Of a DNA stretch of 64,000 bases, positions 21,240 through 32,800 are shown in pieces. The stretch is from Phoronis australis (Eukaryota; Phoronida; Phoronidae). Numbering within the stretch: the first letter of the stretch is position 1; each line of letters begins with the position of its first letter. Both the position numbers and the translations under genes were made by a program. The notes beneath the pieces are model-generated. The model had not been told where the DNA came from and searched no databases. It saw only the letters and a list, made by a program, of their open reading frames with translations. The DNA is taken from NCBI GenBank assembly GCA_002633005.1, contig NMRA01000075.1, positions 65,615 to 129,614 of the forward strand, written 5' to 3'.

Positions 21240-21720
21240 GTTAGCCGGCAACAGTCCAGCAGACACCACATCAGTTCCCTCTCAAGCAAGGGCTTTCCAG
21301 AGCATAGCGAGCGGTTTCAAGATTATCGACGGACATCTGAGGCCCTCATTGAATGACTTGAGGAGTCGAAAACTAACAGGGGGTGCCACAATAGTTGAAT
21401 CCGTCCAAAAATCGACTGGTGCTGGCGCATTCTCGCCATTTACCTGTGTATCGAATTTCATCGCAATCCGCCAAGCAGTTTTTCAGATAATCGACGCACA
21501 AGGAATGGCCTGTCGAAAACTAAAACGGCCAACAGGCGCACTACGGTAGCCAAATCCGTCCGAAAATCAAGCGGTATTGGCGCATACTTACAAAGTACCT
21601 CTGTTCCAAATTTCATCATGATCCGTCAAGCGGTCCCTGAAATAAATTGACGGACAAGAAATGGTAACGACTGGCGGACCGACCGACGGACGGACCGACG
21701 TACGGGATGTCGACTATATG
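21240..21720. repeat. Module repeat family, old copy (two modules plus GGAC-rich tail)
   Basis: Two diverged modules of about 150 bp (boxes near 21,378 and 21,530), each with GAATCCGTCC/AAATCCGTCC about 20 bases after the box and a TTTCATC-ATCCG block before its end. A GACGGACGGACC tail follows. The boxes here (CTAACAGGGGGTGCC, CCAACAGGCGCAC) are degenerate. Confidence 0.65.
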
Positions 21721-22839
21721 CGACTGCACAACACATCGGTGAGCAATACTTTAGACAGCCACAAGGTGTCTCCGTAATTTCAGTTAGGTTTCCAATATCA
21801 TGAACCTACGAATCTGCGTTTCCACGAATATCTTTAGCCGGGTTGCAACGACAAGTGCTGGTCTATTTGACTCCTTGTACTCTTTATTAAACAATTCATC
21901 AGATTTTCTTAGATGTGTTAACACAAGTTTAGTGTTGCAGTAATTTTCATTCTACTATATTGTATAACATGTGCCCATAATTCCCCACGACTTGAATAAT
22001 GGCATTGTGTACACATTGCACACCGTACACTAGTTGTTATTTTGGATATTTTTGGTTATCTGCCAAGAAAAATTTTGGTGTGTTCTGAAGTTACTGTTTT
22101 TCAGAGGGTATTGAGGTGGCGATTGGCTGAAAATATCCACAGACAAAAACACCAACAACCTTTAACATTTTACTTCTTTCAAGAATAACCACCCATAATT
22201 TAAATGTCCTTCAGAGGACAACCAACCATTAATTTTTATTTCAACTGCAGCTCCCTGCCCCTTCAGTCCCCCATGGATTTGGCTGGAACAGTCCTAGGGC
22301 GAAGCAGAAAATCAGAGGGCTGTGATATAACCTACGACCTTTATTTCAACAACACACTTTCAAAGGCAGACAATATTGTAACAGCTAGACTGTTCTTGAT
22401 GGCCTTGCCTAGAATTTTAACAGAATCCTCCTCAAGAAATGGTACTACCTTCATATTTATTCTACCGTTCAGCGAAAACTTTCAAGTCTCACCAGTGAAA
22501 CAACAAATCCGCATGCTGCACTACAAAAAACTATATTCATACATGTTGTACATATCCATAAAAATCAAGAAACTGAACATCAATTTATTCATGATACATC
22601 ATTCCCTTCACATTGACAATCAGGCTCTGTTAGTTTAAAAAGAATGTGAGAAGCCACTTCTAATATCTTTAGCAACAAATTAAAAATAGTTACAATGATT
22701 AAATAGAAACACCAATCACAGCTTCTCCAAACCTAATAATTCACGCACACAGTACAACAAGACACAACAAATCTTAAATGCCGTCTATATACATAATTTG
22801 CACAGTATAATTCATCTGATCATATNTCGAAAACAGTAA

Positions 22840-23226
22840 AAATGGCCACTAGGTGGCGCAAACTATGTCGAATCCATCCGAAAACGGCAGGATAGCGTCA
22901 TCTCACTACTAGGTGCCTACATACCAAATTTCATGAAAATCCGTTCAGGACTTTTGAAGATACAAAGGTAAGCGTAAAAAACTAAAATTGCCACTAGGGG
23001 GCACACCGGTAGTCGGATCCGTCCGAAAGTTCGCACATGCCGTCCCATTCATAAATGGAACATATGTGCCAAATTTCATGAACGTATGTCAAAGGGTTTT
23101 GGAGATAGAGCAGCGGACGCCGGACGCCGGACGGACGCCGCCCGGACGGACGGACGGACGGACGGACGGACGGACAGAGATGACGGCATAATGCGTCCAC
23201 ATATAAATATGTGGGCGCATAAAAAT
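22840..23226. repeat. Module repeat family copy with GGAC array and terminal hairpin
   Basis: Two modules begin CCACTAGGTGGCGC (22,846) and CCACTAGGGGGCAC (22,991). Each is followed by ATCC(A/G)TCCGAAA and then CAAATTTCATGAA. Next come a GGAC tetranucleotide array (about 23,120-23,175) and GATGACGGCATAATGCG with the hairpin CCACATATAAATATGTGG. Relatives lie at 21,240, 44,940-45,031, 45,260-45,351 and 55,571-56,222. Confidence 0.85.
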
Positions 23227-23625
23227 GTATTTGCATGCTAATGTATCTAGGGAACTAAACGACAATGCTATTTGAACATCACCTATGCTAAACAAAGTGC
23301 ACTTGTATTCATTGACAACCTGTAAATGTGAAAACAAAAAATTCTGAAAGTAAGTGACACTAATGACGTGCCTAGGGGGCTCACATAACCCGTATCATGA
23401 CATGCGAGTTTTTAAAATTGTGACAAAATGTGAGTTTACGTAATTCATGGATATAGCCCAAGGTTGACAGTTACACCTGAACAAAGAAAGTTAAAACATC
23501 TTATTCAGGCACCCCTATATCAATATCACGGTCTATATTAATGTAAGGGCTCCGTTCTTGGGGCAGAGCACCCTATATTAAATGGCGTCTCAACTGTGAG
23601 GCCAAAAATGAATTTCTGCTGTCAT

Positions 23626-23631
23626 TTTAAT
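23626..23631 (-). terminator. Possible poly(A) signal ATTAAA for the basigin-like gene
   Basis: On the minus strand ATTAAA lies 39 bases after the stop codon. It is close to the stop and lacks a clear GU-rich element, so it is a weak call. Confidence 0.25.
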
Positions 23632-23670
23632 AAGAAGAAGTCGTTAAAAACAATAAACTGTTTGAAGTAC

Positions 23671-23813
23671 TTACAAACCATCGCCAGCAGCAGGATCTTG
23701 TTCTTCCTCCCTCATCTTGCGAGCACGACGTTTCTCGAAGAAGAATATGATTGCACACAGAATGGCCACCTCGGCGCAGATACCCAGGAATGGCCACAAG
23801 GCGGCGTAGCGGT
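23671..23813 (-). CDS. BSG: Basigin-like exon 9: transmembrane segment and tail
   Basis: Encodes ALWPFLGICAEVAILCAII, FFFEKRRARKMREEEQDP and AAGDGL, then TAA. The last two codons overlap a strong donor (GGTTT followed by GTAAGT at 23,674-23,669). If that is spliced, the tail would continue in an exon downstream that I could not identify. Both outcomes may occur. Confidence 0.85.
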
Positions 23814-26800
23814 CTGAAACGCATGCAAGCAGATCATGAAATCAAGCAAATATCACTCTGGGCCACACAATAGTAGTATAGTTGAATGACAGCTGGTCAC
23901 TATCACTTAATTTACAGCCAAACAGGAAAAAAACAACAATTTCATTGTGCTACAACATTTCAATGGAGTTACAGGGGCAATGCTTGATACAACCTGTTAC
24001 TATGGCAAGCACAGAAGTTTTCGAAAGAAAGTAGTCAAAACCCTGCTGATGATCATTTGACAAAATTTTGTAACATAACCTTTTAGTCCATTCACAAAGA
24101 TTTACTTCAGAATGTCATATTTATCATATAGTAGACTAAGTTAAATTAATTTCTAAACTTAGATTTCTGAGCAGAAATAATGGTCCAGAAACAACACAAG
24201 GTAAATCATTTATAGCACAATAGTCCTCCTCTGAAAAACCAAAACATGACAATTACGGCAAGTATTTTTGCTCGAGATAACTGACGATCACATTAACTGC
24301 CAGTGACGTACCTTTCACACGCAGGATAATGGTAGCCTCGCCACTGCCAAGATGATTCGACACGTGACAGGTGTACTCGCCTTGGTCAACTTCCTCCAGT
24401 GGCTTAAATATCAGTGTGCTGTTTGTCATAGCGTCAGGGTCGGCTGAAGTGATAAGAGCTAGTTACAGTAATACACTTCACAACATAATTATTATTTTGA
24501 GATGTTTTCCTTATTTTCGCAAGCAACAACAAAATTGAGACAATTTTGGTGAAACTCGTAATTAGCAAACATGCGACTAAACCCAAACACCACTTTGGCG
24601 ATAGGACAGCTGGTGGACAGCATTCTGCATTTTTGCATGGATTGAATGCGCAGGGATATTTCCATCTCCTTTTATAATACACAATTGCCACTGCTGAACA
24701 ATGGGATACTCAAAGGATTCTAAAAATTGTCCATCATTGTCCATTAAAATACCTAAGAATGAAAGAAACTTCATTGAAAAAAGTTTCCTGTTACCACATT
24801 TTTAGCAACCATCATCGATTGAATCAATTCCTTATATTGTTAAGTAATTTTCAAAACTAGCAAACGAGAAGCAAGAAATGAAACTTGAAAATGGTGGGAA
24901 AAATTGTTTTCCACAAGATGGTGCACAACTACTCGGAGTTGAAAGAAAATTAGCAAGTGCTGCCATCTGCAGAATTCAAACACAAGTTTCAGCAAAATTA
25001 TTTGCACTGATTTTGATTAGCAGATGGTGATTGAAAAAGGAATAAAATTGCCACTTGTATGCTCACCGCCTTTGACATGAACATGGGAGATAAATATTAT
25101 TAAAAGCAGATTGGTAGATGAAGACAAATTGTTCGTAGGGAGCACATTGCACGGAGATAACCAAAATATACATCCACGTAACCGTGTATTATGCAGATGC
25201 ATTACAACCACGCTACTCGTAAAAAGATCGGAAACCAACACCACCTTTGAGTAATCACGAAGCAATGATGGTTTGCACCTATTTACATCAAAAAGCCAAA
25301 AGCAGCATAAGTCGTTCTGCTCTGGGAACAACTCATTTCAATACCTGTGCCTCGCTGTTTGAAGGAAAAAAGCATGCAGACACAATTCAGGCTGGCATTC
25401 GGTGACTTTATTTTTGAAAATACGGACAACTAAAAAACCAAGTCAGAAAGACAGACCAGGGCCAATAATGCTATATTCTTTGGCCTAATCTGTGGTTTAA
25501 TCGATGTGCTCATCATTTCCTTTGGCTTAATCTGTGGTTCAATTGATGCTTCATCATCCCTGCTTTACTTCAATTATAGCAACATCTGACACAACTCACC
25601 AACATGGTGAGAGCATGAAAGTGACCGTCACCTGACCCAATTTCAAATTTCCAATTACAAAATAGGTCGAGTTGACAAAGACAATGTACAACTTCATTTA
25701 CTCGCACTAACTTTGCATCCTAAACTCTTTTATGGGAAACACTTGCATATCCTTCAAGGAACAACGTAACTACAGATCTGTATTCCAAAATGGTTGTGCT
25801 CCACTGTAAATCTCGACAAAATACATGGCGCCATCAGACAACAGCACCCATTTCACTAGTCATGCATTAATGAAAACTGGGTATCAACTTAGGTTCACAG
25901 CCTCAAACAATGCGACAACAATCCCGGATTTTGAGATTAAAGCAACTTGGCACCTGTTATTCAGTGCAAGTAAACTGGTCCTCAAAATCTGGGACCCCTG
26001 TAAGCAACCATCAACAGCAATGCCATGAGCGCAGTCTTCCTACTTACTCGATTTCCTTCCGCTGAACTCCACTGGCAAACCATTCGCTGTCCACGCGATC
26101 TGGGGCAATGGGTAACCAAAGGCGGAGCACTTTAGTGTCTTGGGATCACCCTGGATACCCTTGGTCGACTCTGTCTTGAATTCAATGGCACCACCAGGAG
26201 CTTAAGAAAGAAATGGCAAGAGATTGATATTCTGTAAGTACCGTACATACGAAAACGTGAGTTTGTGGAGTTTAAATTCAAGTCAAGAGAAATTTCGGCT
26301 TCACAGCAAGAGTGTAACAGTGATTCACCAACATTGTCAACGTCACTGCAGAAACAGATTCCCATCGAGTGAAGTCTTGTGATTTCGCAAAATAATTTTA
26401 AACATTCGACAAAATGTGAGGCGAAGTCAACTCATACGCATGCAAATCAACTGGCATTGCTATAACAAAACGCAAATTGCAACTATCATGAGAAACGATG
26501 GGAAGTTCCTTTTTGGGCCAGGTATCCATAATCATTTCAGATTTTGAAATATATGGACTAGACAGCTCTAGTTTTCCATTATTCATGGCCAGGGCGTGGC
26601 CCATGTACTGATCACAGCAGATATTCATTATTATCTACACATGTATCAAATACCAGACATGTGCAATACCATTCTTTGACCGAGGTCATGTGTTTTTTGA
26701 GAAGCACAAGTTAAACAGCACTACAAAACACAAAAGCCCATACTACAGGCCAACACGTAATCTCAGCACAAGTTAAACAGCACTACAAAAGCATAAAATC

Positions 26801-29800
26801 CAATACCACACACCAACACGTAATATCACACACCAACACGTAATATTACACACCAACAAGTAATCTCAGCAATATCACGTGCATACATGAACAATGAACT
26901 AAATTTTATTTGAAGCAGAACAAGCAGCCGATTTTCAGTGGACAAAGTCTGAGTGAATAGATTTGTGATACTTTGTTACATATTTGAAGTGTTTTATTCC
27001 TCGAGATGTCCAATCTGCGTTGCCTAAATTTTATTCTGGAAGCCCACGGAAACTGGGTGACCCAGAAACAGGACCCCTATTTCATGACAACATCTTTGTT
27101 TTGCATAAAATTTCATTCAAACATTTCAAAGTAAATGAGAGGAGCACTTCGTAAAGTTTTAAGCAAAGCAAGACTGACAAAACGATGAAATAATCAACAA
27201 AGCCTTTATCGTACATACGCACCTTGTGCTTTTGTATTACAAAACTTTGTCGATATTCCACCAACGTAGTCCTTCAGCAGTACTAGTAGCAACACCTTTC
27301 AGTCATCGCAGTAACCACTTTGACTTAACAACACATCCAAAACACCAAACGCAGGAAATTTTAACAATTCTCGTACGCGTCGACAATCTTCGATTTTATA
27401 TGACTATGTCAGTTCCTACCCTGCTCGTTTCTGACATCGTTTCGACAAAATGGCCACCACATTTCGACAGACGCAGATTACTTACTGTTAATATTGACGG
27501 AGTAGTTGATGGCGCGTGCCCCAGCGTCTGGCACAATCTCACACAAGTATTCTCCAACGTGGTCATATTTTTCTGTAAACAAGCGTAAAGCACAAAACTT
27601 TAGCACCATAACAATTCTCCCTACCAATCGTTCGCGAGGCTCAAAGTTACTGAGATGACCAATTTCAGTAAAGTTCTTCAGGGTAGAACAACATTAGTTT
27701 CAAAATTGTCATTTTCCATTTATAAAAAAGCTCACTGCATTTTTAATAATTGTTCAAATTCCAGAATTAGCTGAAGACAGGTAATGTATATGTAAACGTA
27801 TAGTTCACACATATCGCCATCTGTTGGAGTGTACAAAAGTCCACTTCTCTTGACCTCAGCACTCGATTTTGCCAACCAAATTTTAACTCTACCAGAAACT
27901 GTCACTCCAGCAGGAAATATATGGTAGAGGTATGTATTTTACGGTCACGCTGATCAAGAAGTCCTATCACTTACTGTGGTCAATACCACTGACGTTCAAA
28001 GAGTCGTCCATATCAGATATGACAATCTTCTCCCCCTCCTTGACTTTGGTGTAGTTATCTCCCATCCTCCTGAAAACCACAACATCAACTGCAATTCCAT
28101 CCCGTTTTAGCATGAATCCACAAACACCACGACAAAAAAATCTTAGAGATTCAATTTCCTTTGCTTCTAAGTGTCATAGATAAAACAGAAAACATCTCGT
28201 CAAAGTAACGTTTGCGTATTGATGGGAGACTTTTGAGAAGCAACGTGGACAATGATCACATGCCACCCGCTGCGAAGAAGTAGCTCATTATACAGCCAGG
28301 TGGCGCTAAGAGTTCCTGGTCCCACATGATCAGTGCCCACTAATGCTTCCTGAAAGTCTCCCAGTGGAAATGCAACAACTTCCATCCATTTATCTTCTGT
28401 GCTTTATCACACTCGCGCAAACTCGCAAAATGGCCGCTACCCAAACAATTGGTCAGCAAGGCGCCAACGTTTAAGTATTGGAGAAAGTTGAAACTAAACA
28501 CACTATTTCCATTCCATGCATCAAAATTTCATGCCAAGAGGGTCTTACGAAGGTCTAGCATGATGGAATTCAACCCAGGTGAAGAATTTTTTCTAAAACA
28601 TGGCCGAGGTATCCCCTGGCTAGACTGTGACCTACTTAAACCACTTGATTCTCTTGGGCTGCTCGTTGGAGTAGTTAGTGTTGTTAGGACTATTCTCAGT
28701 GGTGCAGCGAATCTCAGCTTGTGTGACATTTTCGTTAACCACAGCGTCTTCGCGGATCACTGCGAGTAGAGAGAGTAACAGCTCATTAAACGCTAGCAAT
28801 GATGGAAAAGTGAGTGCTCAAAATAAAATCTGAAATTAACATCATTAAAAAGTACTCTTCCTTGAGTAGACTTAATTAGTTACTGGCATGAAAACAGTAA
28901 CGTTAGTCCGTTATTCTGCAGTTAAGTTTATGAACTGACGATATATATGTGTCAAATTTGAGCACCAGAAAACAGAGTGCCATATCCTGGTTAACTGCTG
29001 CTTTCACCAATTTTTCCATCCACCTGAACTTTTTACACAAGTTTGAGCACAGTTCAAAACACATAGCCAGCATTGATTGCATTAATCTGAGTACTTTATT
29101 GCCAGTGGACAGAAATTCTGAAGAACTTTTGCACCTTGACAACGACGTTGACAAAAACCAATATTTCCAGAAAGATGTCGACTGGCTTGTCAAAAGCTTG
29201 CAACCATGGAATTGATATAATTTTCAGGATTGTCACAAACACATTCTTCCAGCCGAGAACCATCTATTCTCAACTCAAGTTGGACAGAATTGTAAGAATG
29301 CCGATGTCGGATGTTGTCGGCAAAAATTCGGTCCACCGATCATAACACGGAAATTCGTTGACTAGCCCCGCAGTATCACCACCATCCGGAACTGGATTAT
29401 CTGTCGTATCTGCATCTGAGTCAACGTCAATATCCGAAATATCTCTCGGTTTTCAAAATAATCCTTTGCAGTCCTACGCTTTCCCGGGGCAGACGACATT
29501 ACTAAGTATGTAGAATGCACATGTCAATTGGTAACGGAAGCCAGGATAGAGTTCAATAACGAAAGGACCATGCAAGGAAAACAAGACTCTGCAAGATTAC
29601 CATATATTTCCAATGAGAGCACGTGATGTGATTTTGGCTACAACTTCTCATAGTGAGACATATAATTTGAACTTTACCCAGTGAAGTCACTAGCTGTCCC
29701 AAATCTCTGATTACTCCCCCAAAACGGCAAACGTCATGCACACCTGCTACCTAAGTTGTTGCAAACTGTTTGGCAGATTTCCAGAGGGAGTACGAGCCAC

Positions 29801-32800
29801 AGCTTTAATGCGTATGCTGCCAACAAAACTCCTTATAAGGAAATGAGATGAATTCCGTCCTCTCGATGGGCCGGTGGAATCAAAAGTTACCAATAATATT
29901 CATCTAAATTAGAAATACCCAAACAACAATCAATGACAGTCATCAAAAGCGTTTGCATGCAACGTTTTGAGACTGATGCCAGTAAGTCAGACCAGTGTTG
30001 TGGGGCCCACGGAATATTGAAAAATGCGCTACGAAAATAAAATTATGGCCACCCAAAAGGCGGCCATTGTAAAACCTCCTGCGCAACAGTGCTTCTGCTG
30101 ACTAGTTAGACTTCCCAGCACTAACCACTGAGTCTAAATAAGTTTCAATGGGTTATGTGATCTGTTGTCCGCCAACACAAAAGGTGACTGCAAAAGCGAT
30201 TATGCCTCACATAACCATCAGCGACTTTCGTTCTGGACTACACCTCCATTGAGCAGGTAGTGGACTAGGCTTATAGGTGGCACTGGGCCTTTGTTTAAAT
30301 TCAAATGACTATGACTAGTTGTCCTAGAGGAATTGAAGAGATGATTGAGAGATTATTTACAAGCCACATTACACCATAAATAGACTAACGGCCCCGCCTG
30401 CCACTTGAGTGAGATTGGTGGTTAGGCTTTCAGCAACTGACAATGGAGCCTTATTCAGTTTCAAAGGGCTATGGCCAGTTGCTGTCAAGCGTAATTTGAA
30501 CCAGTGAAGACCTTACTACCGAAGATGATGCCTTTTTACAAACTGGTCCCTGTTTTTTAAACCGGTCGCGAAACTTTTAAACCAGTCGCCAAATTTTTAC
30601 ACAGGACGAGGGACATTTAAACAGGACGCGTGTTCGGCAAAACAGCACGCTGCAACACCTTAAAAGTGGTTGTGGAGAACACGGATACGGTATGCGATAT
30701 TCTCATAAACACAGGGGTTCCTTCTACACTTGAATCCTCTTGACGTCACAAATCCTTAACACTAGCCATCATGCTTACAAACACCACGACAAAGTATACT
30801 CACCCCTGTAAACATACAGCGTGAGCTCACTGTGTACCAATGTGTCACCAACCTCCATGCACTTGTAAGTGCCAGCGTCGCCGAAGTTCACCGATGAAAT
30901 GCTCAAATCGTGCTGTTCAACACTAAAGAGAATGGCGGAAAAAACATTAGCAGGACAAAAACTCAGCTAATGCATTATTAGGTGTGTTGAGTACAACATA
31001 CCGGGTGGACCAAAGAACACAGTCCACATGATAAGGCTAAAGAAGCACCGACGACTTTGTTCTGTACCCAAACTCACTTTGAGAACTGCGTTCACCAACG
31101 CTAACGGTAGGCATATTTTAAAATCTGCAGGATTGTTCTAAAATACGCAATATATTTTGACGTAAAACTTTGAATATTTTGACATGACCTTATATTTTGG
31201 GATCGTGATTTCACTTAAATGACTACCACTTAACAAGATATTGGGTAACTTTGTTGGTAACGAGCTACATATTACATACTTTGAAAACAGTCTAAAGTGA
31301 ATAATTAATAATTATTTGCTTTAATCCTACATCACATGTTTAACACAGTTTCCGAAAATATACCCAGGCATATATTCGGTTTCATTTCAAGTCGTTTCCA
31401 AACATCCACCCCTGCGCCTACTTTAAAAAATTCCCAGCAAAAGGAAGACATATTTCGGTGCAACAACCAGACAACAGAATCTCACAACCACCACCCAACG
31501 ATGAACAATATCACAAACTGCCCGTGCGTACCCTGAGGGTAAAAAGCTGTTCCCCGTCTTGATCCGTGGATCAGCAGAGTTGACCTGCAGGCGCTTGTCT
31601 CCCAGCCACACCCCCAGGGTGGGGATGCTCTTGGTTGTGGGGTTGCTGCATCGTATGTGTATATCTTCTCCTTCTTCAATATAATACTTTGTTCCACTTA
31701 TTTGTGGTTTCACCAGCTTCATCTCCATGCCATCGGCTGCAACAGTGTAGACAAGTGACTGCGAATTAATACATTTACAGTAAGGTAATTCTTAGTATCA
31801 TGCAAGACTCAACATAGGTGGCTGGGGGGCTATAGCCCACCCATTTTTTTCAGTGCTGCGCCGCCCATGGTCTATGGGCAGTGCATCAAAGTGGGGGCTG
31901 GAAGGCTATAGCCAACTCACTTTTTTCAGTGCTGCGCCCCCCATGAGTATGGTAAACAAATCAATCTCAGGGTCAATATGGTGGGTGAGTGGTATTTTAT
32001 ATCACCAAATTTCTCTACAAAATGATTTTATGGCACCATTCTCCCTTTGTTTCAGCATAAACTGTGTGGTACTAAACAATTGTTATTACTGGCATGAAAC
32101 TTGGACATAAGCGCCTACTGCTTGGGTAATCGCCCAGCCCCCTGTCAAAGGTTTTCCCAATTTAAGCACCCAAGGCATTAACCCACGAGTTTACAGTACT
32201 TCTAGTCTCTGACTGGTTACAATGCGGTAGGATGACTTCCGATTTATGGTACTACAGACCAAGCATTCAAACAGGTCATAGATTTGGGAGAACAGCAATG
32301 CTCACCCTTGGTCCACCTTATTAGATCACCTTAACAATATGTGTTTACAATTTGGAGCCAGTTAGCAGCAATGTTAGAAGTCTTCGTAATAAAAAAGGCG
32401 ATTTTACCAATTATTTTCTTCAGGAAGCCACAAAAGCTTAACACCCAACTTGTGATTCCTGCCCATGAGGCAAGTTAGCATTCAAAATTAGTTGTCCCAC
32501 GAACGGAACGGAGCTCAGGACAGTGAAAACTTTGATGAAGTTTGGTACTTGTATCAAATTTTAGAAACGGGCAATATTCACCTTCCCAAATTCAAGACTT
32601 AATCAATGACAAACGATCATTCACCTCAATGTTACACATTGAGAACGCATGCAAACGTTACCTTGGCAGCCATTTTTGACAACTTTAAGACCAGCCAACT
32701 CTATCTTCAAACTCTGGTACGAAACACAGTGTAACAATTTGAGAAGTACGATGAATGCTAAATGCGTTTAAGAATCAAGAAAATTCAATTTCTGCTTGAA

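Larger units (their letters stand above)
18542..23670. other. Intergenic region between convergent IgSF and basigin-like genes
   Basis: No conserved gene found. It holds the IgSF poly(A) signal, a dispersed repeat at about 19,440-19,630 (relative at 59,170-59,370), the AT-rich foldback element at 19,937-20,453, module-repeat copies at 21,240-21,720 and 22,840-23,226, and an unidentified 144-codon ORF at 22,204-22,638. Confidence 0.6.

Noticed and set aside
22204-22638. 144-codon plus-strand ORF in the convergent intergenic region
   Set aside because: No recognisable domain or signal, and its 3' third is low-complexity Lys/Ile. Possibly a transposon fragment, but nothing in it supports a call.
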